The position numbers were made by a program, and so were the translations under genes. Below the pieces are notes generated by a model. It saw only the letters and a list, made by a program, of their open reading frames with translations, had not been told where the DNA came from and did no database searches. From Limnoperna fortunei (lineage: Eukaryota; Mollusca; Bivalvia; Mytilida; Modiolidae), in assembly GCA_944474755.1 (NCBI GenBank), contig OX104113.1:69027944-69091943 (forward strand): a stretch of DNA of 64,000 nucleotides, in the 5' to 3' direction. This document shows, piece after piece, positions 22,637-34,400 of this stretch (its first letter is position 1; the number at the start of each line of letters is the position of its first letter).

Positions 22637-24500
22637 TCTACCCTTCTTCTTCTTCGGGATCAGGTACCAAACATTTAATGTTATACTCTTATCGGCGCTA
22701 TAGTGCAACGTTGACTGCAGGTGCCAAAATGTGTGGGTATATTACAAGTGCAGGTTAAAAACATCTATCGATGCGGGTGCAGGCTAAAATCAACCGGTAC
22801 GTCCAATCCTTCACCGTGATGGCCTGGAGCCTGGCCCTGAAGCAGACAAGAGATGGAGCATTGACTACTTCAGCTGGTAGGGAGTTCCAGGTCCTGATCC
22901 CATCTGGGAAGAATGACTTCTGGTGTGCTAGTACTCGGGCATAAAACACCAGGAAGCTGTTGTTGTTACCCCTGGGCTAGATGGTGGGTGTCAGTGGTTG
23001 GAACGGTATGTCTACTAGCTTGTGTACAATCCTGTACAGCATTATTACTTTTGCTGGAGCTGGTTCATCAAGGTAGTAACACTGCTGGTTTTCCTGTAGT
23101 ATGCGAACACCATCCGGGCAGCTCTACGCTGAACTATCTCCAGATTGTTGATGTTTGTGAGTGGTCGAACCAGGTAAAGTAGCACAAGACCTTGGTATCA
23201 CGTGGGCAATGTTGGATGTTGCGCCTTAGGAATGCTATTGTGTTATTTGCCTTCCTGGTTACTAGGTTGATGTGCTCATTCCATCTGAGTGTCTTATGAA
23301 TGGTAACTCAGAGATACTTCGCAGAGTCTACTACGTCAAGGGTGTGGTTGTGGATGTTGTATGGGTAGTTGACAGTGTTTATCTTGTTGGTAATATGGCA
23401 TATAAGCCAGTCAGATTCCCACTTCTGCAGCTGGACTATAGATCTTGTTGGAGTTGTACGGCATCGCTCTTATTTCTGATGTTTATGTACAGGGCACAAT
23501 CATCCGCAAATAGGCGGGCAGTTGATCCTGCTGATACCGCATCAGGCAAGTCGTTGATATATACAACTAGAACAACTGGGCCAAGTACGCTGACCTAGGT
23601 TACGCCTGAGTCAACTGGGGCTGTGTTGGAATTTGCTCCGTCTAGTACCACTTGCTGCGTCCTTCTGCTTAGAAAGTTTTCTATCCACCTATTGGTGCTG
23701 TTCCTTATACCATAGTAGCTGATCTTGTAGAAAAGACGTTTGTGAGGAACCTTATCAAAGGCCTTGGAAAAATCGAGCAGTATCAGATCTGTCTGGTCGG
23801 CATCATGTAAATTTGTGGCTAAATCTTGGACTGTCAGTATTAGTTGACTATCACAGGATCGCCTTTTCCTAAAGCCATGCTAGGCATCGTGCAGGATGTT
23901 GTTGGTATCTAGATACTTCATGATACTGCTAAACAGATGATGTGTTCCGCTGCTTTACATACTACTGACGTCAGGCTAACTGGACGATAGTTCTCTGCTT
24001 TGCTTTTATCACCTTTTTGAAGATTGGTACTACGTTTGCAACTTTCCAGTCATATGGTATAACACCCTGGCCTTGAGGATCTTACGGTCAGTGAGAATCT
24101 TCTGTACTCCTTCAAAGCCTATCGTTATAGCTGGCATGTCTGCATACGAGCTCGGTCCTTTGTCTGGTATTGATTCTGACTGTTCGTTCTTATTGAAGAC
24201 GGATGTGAACTGGGCATTAAGAATTTCTGCTTTCTTTCTGTTGTCAGTTTGTATCATTCCTTAGTTGTCCTTCAAGGGTGCAACGCCTGTGTTTTCTGTT
24301 CTTAAGCGCGGCTTGGATGAATTCCTGGCAGAATCTTTTGGGGTTTTCGGTAGAGTCAGGGCTAATGATGTTCGTGATATAGTTGTTGTAGGCGCGTTTG
24401 CAGGCTTCTGATGATTGTTTCAGTTGTGTGTATCGTCTGTTATCTTTTGTATTCCTTGTCTTTCTTGATTTTTGAAAACTGCGGTTTTTTTCCTTGTTGA
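22637..24500 (-). mobile_element. Decayed LINE on the minus strand
   Basis: Read on the minus strand, a broken RT protein can be followed: KAEILNAQFTSVFNKNEQSE (24257-24030 frame) upstream, then KYLDTNNILHDA near 23900, RLFADDCALYIN (the catalytic FADD box) near 23510, and the C-terminal SFFPDGIRTWNSLPAEVV in the 22949-22755 frame. The 3' UTR near 22660-22710 reads 'gcactatagcgccgataagagtataac'. There are many stops and frameshifts. It differs from the plus-strand LINE at 13 kb (FADD rather than YADD) and belongs to another subfamily. Confidence 0.8.
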
Positions 24501-25286
24501 TATGTACTAGGTGTCACACACATTCTGTTATACTTAAGCTTCAATGGTGACCCATGTGACTAGAGCCTCGGTTAAGAGACTGGTTTTTCTTGTCTGATTG
24601 ACATTTCTACTTGTCCCGGGCAATCGTACAAATGTTATTGTCGAGCCCTGAAAATTGACATTACAATTGTAACTTTTTTATGTAAACTATCTGCCGATGG
24701 TCTACAAGAAAACACGACGGGTGTCGTTTGGGATGAAGGACACACTTACCATGTAATAAAGCGTAACCAATCGTCAGGATTACAGATATCTCGGAGACAG
24801 AAAAAGTAAAACCACTGGTAAAACGATTATATATAAATTAAAAAAAAAAATACAAACCGGTAAAACAAAATGCTTCGGGACAATTTAAGTCCTTTTGTAC
24901 GATCGTTTTCAACCACTTTGCTTTGTTATTTTATACGTCTTAATTAATTATGATCAATTATATTCACAAATATTTATTTAATTTCCGGTTTTAAACCAAA
25001 AATATATCGTCAAAGAAAACGACAACACTTTCGAAATTTCGCGGGTTATAAATTCGATATTTCCTTCCCATCATTCTAAAATTCGTGACGTCACGAAGCA
25101 AAACAATCTCAGGAATAGACAGGGACAGGGTGCTCTGATTATCTTTTAATTTTTGGGTATTTTGTACAGTCTATATGCGTTTACGAGGAGCAGATAGAAT
25201 AAAAGACAATACTGGCATCCTCGTCAGACTCTGAAAACGGTGGATTTTCGCCCCCACCGCGTAAAAAACAGCGAATTACTGAGAAT
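24501..25286 (+). promoter_or_regulatory. Upstream region and probable promoter of WDR26
   Basis: It lies between the dead LINE and the WDR26 start codon. It holds a 16-bp perfect palindrome TTCGTGACGTCACGAA at 25082-25097 with the full CRE core TGACGTCA (25086-25093), 190 bp upstream of the ATG. No TATA box is placed with confidence, and the transcription start is unknown. Confidence 0.45.
25082..25097. promoter_or_regulatory. Palindromic CRE site (TGACGTCA)
   Basis: TTCGTGACGTCACGAA is a perfect 16-bp palindrome around the ATF/CREB consensus octamer, at a promoter-typical distance from the WDR26 start. Function is inferred from the motif only. Confidence 0.5.
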
Positions 25287-25480
25287 ATGCAGTCGAACGG
25301 CTGTCCACAACACAATGGAACAAGTGGTGAACCTGCATCGACTTCTCAACAAAATGGGGCATGTCAAACTTTATCAAACGGTGAACTAAACGACAAACCA
25401 CCACAAACAAAGCCCATGTCAAAAACTGATCAAGACATTGTTAGATTAATAGCGCAACACTTGAGAGGACTCGGATTAAA
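25287..25480 (+). CDS. WDR26: WDR26 exon 1 (start codon to LisH)
   Basis: Starts ATG at 25287 ([11 protein letters not shown]), low-complexity, then [20 protein letters not shown]. Donor GTAAGA follows AA, phase 2. The frame is open upstream to 25203 without an ATG. Confidence 0.93.
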
Positions 25481-28400
25481 GTAAGAACTTGTTGCCAGTG
25501 TTTGGGTTTGATATTTGTATCAATCCAATCGTATTAATGTGTTGCCCGCGACCCACTAAATGGATTGTTCTGTAAAATTTGGATATGGTTAGATGCTGTA
25601 TCAATTCTTATGGATGTATATGTTTCTGTCCTAGAAATTTACGTAGTGTGCATAGATTATTCATGTATAGGGGTGCATAAAGGGATTAATAAATAAAAAA
25701 ATTCGAATAATGAAATGTACATTTTGTGACACACATGTACATAAAATAAATAAGTCTTCAGTAAAATTAAAATAATCTGAATTTAGTAGGGATTGGTGTT
25801 GCAAGGTCCGAAGGTTTTAAAGTTTTTATAAAACAAGGGATATTCAAGCCTTCAAGGGACAAATAAACACAAAAAGGTTAAAATAAGAAGTTATTGCATG
25901 TACTGGTATCGTGTTAAGGTCAGTACATGAGCAGGTATAAAATTATTTGAAAATCAAATGTATTTTTCAAAGAATATCATGAAAAATCCATCTTTATTAC
26001 TGAATCAAAAGCTTGACTGTTGATTGGTCCACATGGACTGGCCGCATGAAGATTTGAATATTGTGTGGACCCCTTGTGTGACATGCTGGTGCTCTGTGTC
26101 TTGCACAGTGATGCAGCTCTTTGTGTCTGTTATTATTATAGTTCCAATAAACTTGGGAAAATACTTTTCCTTTACAATCCCGCACACTGATCCCCATAAA
26201 GAATCATGACATTATTGAATAATTACGTTATATATGCATTTCATTGAAATCTGTCCATTCGGTCACATGGTCATAATAAAGTGATCTTTTATTTCTCCAT
26301 GAAACATCAAAACCAATGCACCATAGCAACATCATTAATATTACACTGTGGCTAGTAATATATCAAAACAAAATAAGAACATTTACCTAAATTTTGTTGT
26401 TAATTTTCCCCCATTATTGATATAAAATATAATGCATGTATCAGAGTAAAAAATGAAATGCATTCTTTTGAATATTCATTGATGTATGAACAGTGGTCAA
26501 TTTTTTTCATATGTAATTGAAACTTAAAAGGAATGCATTTAATGCTTGTGTTTGTGTTATTTGTATCAGTTCTTGAACTTGAGAACTTGACCAATCAGCA
26601 CATATTAGCAGACTGAGATGATTGCTTGAACTTTATATCAAAATTTTGTTAAAGTACATTTACCACCTTTTTTCATTGTATGTAAATGTGGATATTTGGA
26701 CTGCTTTTAACTAATTTTAAGCATCATGCAAATACAAATTATTTATGTTTAGGTTTGCCAAACATAATATTTTTAGAACTGCCTTTACATCCAAATTTTA
26801 AATTGGGATAATAAAATTAAATAAATAAAGATATGTAGATCAAAAATAAAATCCAGAGACGATTAAAAAATTGACTAAAAGTAACCAGTATAATGCTGAA
26901 AGATAATAGTAAAGAAAAATGTACATTATATTTTCCTTTTTGTAAATGTACATGTAATCAGTGAAGGGTAAACACTAGTATCATTTTGAATAGTGGAATA
27001 TTGGAAAAAATGAAATTTTTACTAACTAAACTGGGGGCCTCGGTGGCCGAGTGGTCAAGGTAGTTCCTCTACTATTGATCACGTGGTGTGTCAACACTGA
27101 GATTGCAGGTTTGATACTCACTGCAGGCAGGGTGTACTCGACTCCAGTCTTAATTGACAAGGATTGCCAGTTTTCCTACCGCAGGTCGGGGGTTCTCTCC
27201 TGGTACTCCGGCTTCCTCCCCCAATAAAAACTGGACGCCATGATATAGCTGTAAAATTGCTGAACGTGGCGTTAAAACACCATTCAAACAAACAAACAAA
27301 ACTGTCTAAACTGAACTTATTTTGAATGTATTTTGCAGCCAAACAGCTGAACATTTAATAAAAGAATCAGGATGTGTGCTAGAACATCCAGCAGCTGCCA
27401 AACTGAGGTCACATGTAATGGATGGTGAATGGGTAAAGGTTGGTGATTATCGTGCAACTTTGTAATCATCCCATTTTAAGTGATACTTATTCCTAATATC
27501 GTAGTAGTTTTTTTGTAGTCCTTTCTGCAACTACAAAAATATCTTATAATGCAAAAGTTTGCTTTAATTTTAATCAAATGGTTTTGTAGTGGTATTTTAA
27601 CATGATTTCAGCCTTTTTTTTAGCTATGTTGTGACAATTGTTTTTAATTGGAGGGGAGGCAGTTGTATCCAGAAGGAACTGACAATCTTAATAAAGTAAT
27701 TAGAAAAAGTTTGGTTATGACTTTTAGTGCTCCTTGTTTCTTAACATATATAAATCTGACAAATATTTGCACCTCAAAAATAATAAGCTTTAAAATGCTG
27801 CTTAAGGCTTTGCTGTGGATTTCACAAAAGGTCGTAAGTGTAATTTTCAAGCCAATATGAGTTTTAGCCAATTCAATTTTTTTTAATTCAACAGTTGACA
27901 GGTACAAAATGATAACTTTAAAATACATCAACAGATTTTGTTAAAACATTGCCCAACTGTTTAGTACTCTAAATTGAAAATAAAGTTCAATTTTTTTCAG
28001 CACAATTCCATTTATATTTTTTGAATAAATCCAATTAAAACAAAAATGTAAAAAAACCTGGCATTTTTCAAAAGATTACTTCAAAAACAGATTTTGTTAA
28101 ACTTTGCACAGCTGTCAAGTACTTTAAAATAAAGATCAAGTTGAATTTTCAGCACAATCACATTTGTAGTTTTAGAGTAAGGCCAATTAAAAAAAATATT
28201 TGTATAGGTATAAGGTCAAGGTAAAAATTGTCTACTGAGATGGACTGTTATCATGCTCAGCTGTTCCTACATGTAAAGGCTGATTTGTAATTAAGCAAAA
28301 TGTGTTCATGGATATTGAAAACACTATAACATGGCAGGATATCATCCCATTATGCCCTATTTTTCAGTAAGTTTTATATATCAAAACTGTTTATTTTCTC

Positions 28401-31400
28401 ATTGTATGTGTTTCTAGTTTGTATTAAGCATGAAACATAAGATTTATAGCAGCTGATTAATAAATGCATCTTTTTCAGGCTGAATCTGATCTGGAGGACC
28501 TTAAATCTCTTATAGAATCTTCACATGGTCTCATTGTGAGTAGTAACTATTATAATTATAGTATAATTTATACCTACCATATTTATATATATTTTAATAA
28601 GAAACATATTAAAATATTTGCAAACGTCAAGCCTGTTCATGTTCCTTTTTTAAGCTCACCTGACCCGAAGGGTCATGTGAGCTATTACCATCATTTGGCG
28701 TCCGTCGTCGTCGTTAACTTTTCTTCAAAAATCTTTTCCTCCAAAACCACTGAAGGGATTGCTTTGAAACTTTGCACACATCATCAGTAAAATGTCCTCT
28801 ACCAAGTTTGCCCAAATCATGGCCCCAGACCAACCAACATGGCTGCCATGGCTAAAAATAGAACAGGGGATTCAAAATACAGTTTTTTGCTTATAGTTCA
28901 AAAAGTATAACAGATACAGGAAAACCGATCAGACCTTCCTTCTTCTGCATCTAAAGCTCTACAAAACACTCCATTGGGTCAAAGTTGTGTGATGACTCCT
29001 TGTAGGAGTTATTGCCCTTTAATTGTCAAAATTGATGATTTTTGCCATTTTTGCCTCAAAATCTTGAAAATTATTAGAACAAGAGAAAAGGTTAGCATTG
29101 CTTAATTGTTCTGCTCTATGAGATCTACAAAAATTACTTAAGGGTCAAGATTGTCTGAATAACCGTTTAAGAGTTATTCCCCTTAAACTGTTTTTTTTAA
29201 TCAGTTTTAATTGATTTTTTAAAATCTTCTCCTCTGAAACAACTGAAAGTACTGCTTTGGAACTTTGTACACATCATCTGTCAAATTTCCTCAACCAAGT
29301 TTGTACCAACCATGGCTGCAGATTAACCAACATGGCCACCATGGCTAAAAATAGGACGGATTTGGGGGGGGGGGGGTAAAATACAGTTTTTGGCTTATAT
29401 TTAAAAAAGTGTAACAGATACAGGAAAACCGAAGACATGCCTTCATCTGCATCAAAAGCTCTACGAAACACTCCATCAGGTTGAAGTTGTATGATGACTC
29501 CTTATAGGAGTTATTGCCCTTTAATTGTCCAAATTGATTATTTTTCACATTTTTGCCTCAAAATCTTAAAAATTATTAGAACTAGAGAGAAAAAGTTAGC
29601 ATTGCTTAATTGTTCTGCTCTATGAGGGCTACACAAATGACTTTAGGGTCAAGATTGTCTGATGAACCATTTAGGAATTGTTCTCCTTGAACATTTTTTT
29701 AATCAATTTTACTTGATTTTAAAAAATCTTCTCCTCTTTAACCAATGAAAGGACTGCTTTGAAACATTGCACACATCATCTTTAGGACGTCCTAAATGAA
29801 AATGAAAAAAAGGGGGGGTGGGAGTCGAGAGAGTTTTCGACTGATAGTTAAAAAAAGTATAACAGGTACAGCAAATTTGAAGTGAACCTCCCTTCTCCCT
29901 CTAAGCATCAAAAGCTCCTCCTTATAGGAGTTATTTCCCTTAAAAGGTCAAAATTAATGATTTTTGCAGAAGTGTTGGGCAATTCCTTATAGCAACGAAA
30001 AGCTGGATAAAAAAGGGTTGTTTGGTTTCAGGTTCAGGTGAGCGATACAGGCTCCTGGGAGCCTCTAGTTTAAATTTCAAACACTTTTTATTTCAATTAG
30101 ACAAACAAATTAGTTAAGAAATAATGGCTGAGATTTATCATTGTTTTACAACGGGGCATTTATGTCGTTATTTTATCCCTCGCTGTTGCTCGAGATAAAA
30201 TAATACGACATAAATGGTCACCCCGTTGTAAAACAATGATAAATCTCAGCCTCCGTGAATTATTTCTATTCTCATAAGACAATTTCGATACATTTAATAT
30301 ATTTCCCTTCATATAGAAAACATCATTTCTACCATAAACTGGCTGTTCCGTCAATGTAACACACAATATATTGCAACGTATAATCGTAGTGTGTGTCGCT
30401 ATTTATAAATGAATACGTCATACGCAATAGTTTTCTGGTGGGAGTTACAGTTTTGTAATCCGAACAGCCCTCTAAAACATGCCCTCCTCAGCGCGTGTTG
30501 TTATGTATTGACTTTTAATATTTTATTTTTACAAATATTTTATGGAAAATAACTGAATCTTAAACATAGTTAGTAAGCATAATCTTGAGGTCAGAACTTT
30601 CTCACATTGTGTCAGGGGTTAACTTATTATTGACATATGTTAGTTACAAGAACTGAGAAACAACTTTTGTTTCCTACTGATAAAATCTTTTTCTAATTAT
30701 GACTGACATTTATAGTTGTATAACTGCCCACTGTAAACATTTTGGCATCTTTGAAAATATTGTATTAGTATTGTGGGAGGAGTCTAAGAGTAGAAAAAGA
30801 GAGAAGAAATTGTTACAAGAGAGAGAGTGAATTTAACACACATCATTGTACATGTACCTTTACAATAACATTTTGGAATAATAAAATTTGGAATAATACC
30901 TCTCGCATCTTAATTAAATATATATATAAAATTAAGAACATTACATGGTGGAGAACCTAAATAGATGGAAGAAATTTATAATGATGGACATTTCTATAGT
31001 GATACAGATCATCTTCTATTAGACACTGATCCATTTCTTAGCAGTGCAGCTGACCAGTCTTTTAAGTTTGAAACATACAACAACATATATTCGAATTCAA
31101 GTTCAGAAAGTGACACTGAGGACCACGTTAAATCTACCAATGATTATGAAATAGACATGGATAATTTTACCAAACTAAATGTTAACAAGTTCAGTGGATA
31201 TACTACAGATGACGCTGAACAATTTTTATCAAATTTTGAAGCATATTTAGTGTTTAATAGACTTGAAGGACATGATCAAAGGAAGTTAGCAGCTTTCCAA
31301 CTTCACCTGTGTGGTCCTGCACAGGTTTGGTTTTCGAGTTTAGATAGTACTGTTAAGTCAAGTTGGGAATCTGTATTAAAGAAATTTCAAGAAGAGTACA

Positions 31401-34400
31401 GTTTCAACAAGCCAGTTTTATTGGTTGAAACAGAAATTTTTCAGAACTTGAGACTGTTACCAGGACAACAAATTGAGGATTATTTTAGTAAAGTGGTGGA
31501 TAAAGGGAGAAAAATTCACAAAAGCACAGAAGAAATTCTCCTAAAATTTATTGAAGGACTTCCAGCTCCATTAGCTTTCTTTGTTCGCGCTGGAAATCCT
31601 GAAAATATTCAACAGGCGTGTATGTCTGCTAAATTGGGTGAGGCTTACGGATATAGACAAGCCGTTCCTAATACACCTGCAATTGCACCTGTGCATCCCA
31701 CAGCCACAGTGGCAGCCATTTCTCATCCAGACAGATTGTCCAATATAGAAAACAGACTGGAAGAACTTTCAAAACAGATGGACAAAATAACTGTAAATTC
31801 TAACAAGGCAAAAACAATTACATGTTTTACGTGTGGAGAAAATGGACACACAAAAAGACATTGCCAGAGAGCTACCATGCAACATGTTCAATGTCAACTA
31901 TGTGACAGAGTAGGACATACCGCAAAACAGTGCTTTAATTCTGAAAACAGGCGAAAGTTTGAACGTTCGGGAAACGACAGGAGCCCGAGGGATGTAGGTC
32001 GCGGTCACTTGGGGAAAAGAAACTAACAAAGCGCACCAGAAGTAATATGACAACTTTGCCAAATAGAATTTCAATACGGACAATAAAAAGTGTAAATAAT
32101 GTAAATATGGATAGTGACAATTTTTCTGAAGAATCTGTAAGTAAAAATAGTACACATTTTTTATATTTACCTGTACAATTTAATTGTAAGATATATGCAC
32201 TCTTAGACACAGGTAGTTCTATTAATTTAATGTCATATTTTTTATATAATTCTTTGTCTAAGAAACACAAGAGTGAATTGTTGAATGTTGTAAACAACAA
32301 AATCATTTTAGCAAATAATCAAGAAATTCAAATTGATGGCATTGCCACCATAACAGGCATTATAAAAGGTAATCAAACAACTTTTGATGTTTATGTACTA
32401 AAGGATACCTCTCACCCCTTAATATTGGGTACAGAGTACCTTAAATCAAGTGGTGTCATTTTAGATTTTAATTCATTGTCTGTAAAATTTTCTAAATCGA
32501 GAATCAAGTCTCCAAAAACGTTAAATTTTTCTCCAAATTCTGAGTCTATAGTTTGGGGCAAGGTTCCAAATTATGTTTGTGGGGGATTCCAAGGGGTATG
32601 TTCAGCCAGTGTATTAGCTTCAAAGAAAGGGTTACTAGTTGCAAGATGTTTGTCAACAGTCTCGCCTAATCACATGGTACCTATCAAGGTCATGAACCCC
32701 ACAACAGAGACAATAACCTTATATAAGAATCAATATATTGGAGAATTTAATCTGTTAGATGCTACAACAGATGTATTTCCGCTTAAACCCCACTGTGCAA
32801 ATGTTGTTAATGAGATTACAGATAAGACAGTTACAAATGGAGGGTCATCTCAGGACAAATTCTTATCATATTTTAATATGACACCCAATGTATTAACTTC
32901 TTACCAACAAGAACAACTTAAGACTTTTCTGGTTAAAAATAAAGAATTATTTGTCACCAAAGAGAACCCATCATTAGGATTGACTACATTAGTAGAGCAC
33001 CAAATCCATCTTAAAACAGGTGCCATATCCAAGCATCAAAGACCATATAAATTACCACCACAGAAACGGGAAGTGTTACGTCATCAACTTGATGAGTTGT
33101 TAAATCAGGGAATAATAATGCCTGTCACCGAAAAGGAAGATATTCCTATATCCAGTCCAATTGTTTTGGTTTCCAAAAGAAATCACCCGAAATCAGGAGT
33201 GAAACCAGGTTCTAAAGAAGAGAGTTTGTTAATGTATAGGTTTTGCGTTGATTTTAGACATCTTAATTCTCAAACACAAGACTTTCGATACACCATACCA
33301 AGTGTAGAAGAATTAACCGAGTCATTTACACAGCGCATTCCAAACTACATTTCTTCAATTGACTTAAGCTCAGGTTTTTTTCAAATGCGTATTTCGCCAG
33401 AATCTACTAAGTATACAGCATTTAATACTTGTTTCGGTACATTCAAGTTTAATAGATTACCTATGGGGTTGCAAACATCGCCAAATAGCTTTCAGCTACT
33501 TATGGATAAAGTACTGAATGGCTTATCATTTCGGAATACCTTATGTTACTTGGATGATGTTTTAGTATTTTCTGAAACTTTCGACAAGCATTTGGAAGAT
33601 TTACAGGAGGTTTTTAGTCGTTTCAAATCAGCTGGATTGAAGTTGTCACCACAAAAATGTCAATTTGCACAAAAGAAATGTATTTTCTTGGGACATGAAA
33701 TATCAAAAGATGGCATAAGACCACCGGGCGATAGACTCAAAGCAATTACAGAGTATCCAGAACCTAAAAATGCTAAGGAGCTTAAACGATATCTTGGACT
33801 TATGAACTGGTTTAGAAAATTTATTCGCGATTATAGTGCTAAAGCAAATCCTCTCTACAAACTTCTTCGAAAAGATCAGAAATTTGTTTGGAGACAAGAA
33901 CACCAAGAAGCGTTTGATATACTGAAAAATACTCTACTTAATTCAGATGCATTAGCATTTCCAAGATATGATTTACCATTTTACCTGGCAGTGGACACGT
34001 CGAGCAAAGGTATCGGCTACATGCTGTATCAAAAACAGGATGACAAACACAAAGATATACATGTAATACGATTTGGTTCAAAGTCTCTAGCAAAATGGCA
34101 ACAATCGTATGGACCAACAAAACTTGAATTATTAGGTATGGTCACCAGCATAATTGATTGTTCAACTTACTTGCGTGGAAGAAAATTTATTGTTGAATGT
34201 GATCATCAAGCTCTAAAACCATTGTTTCAGAAAAATCTGAAAGGTGCAATATATGAAAGATGGCTAGCAATACTTCAGGAATTTAATTTTGAAATCCGCT
34301 ATAAACCAGCTGATCAAATGGTAGTTGCGGATTCCCTTTCAAGATGTCAACCTGATTCAAAATCAGATCCACCTGTTGAAAGTCCAGATGAAATGGATCC

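Noticed and set aside
27033..27110. A functional tRNA gene (A box and B box present)
   Set aside because: The sequence continues into the shared SINE body and A/C tail, recurs at several loci, and cannot fold a complete cloverleaf.
27433..27438. Earlier WDR26 exon 2 donor GTAAAG at 27433
   Set aside because: It keeps phase, but deletes two residues (Val-Lys) that the family has at this position; the donor at 27439 gives an ungapped match.
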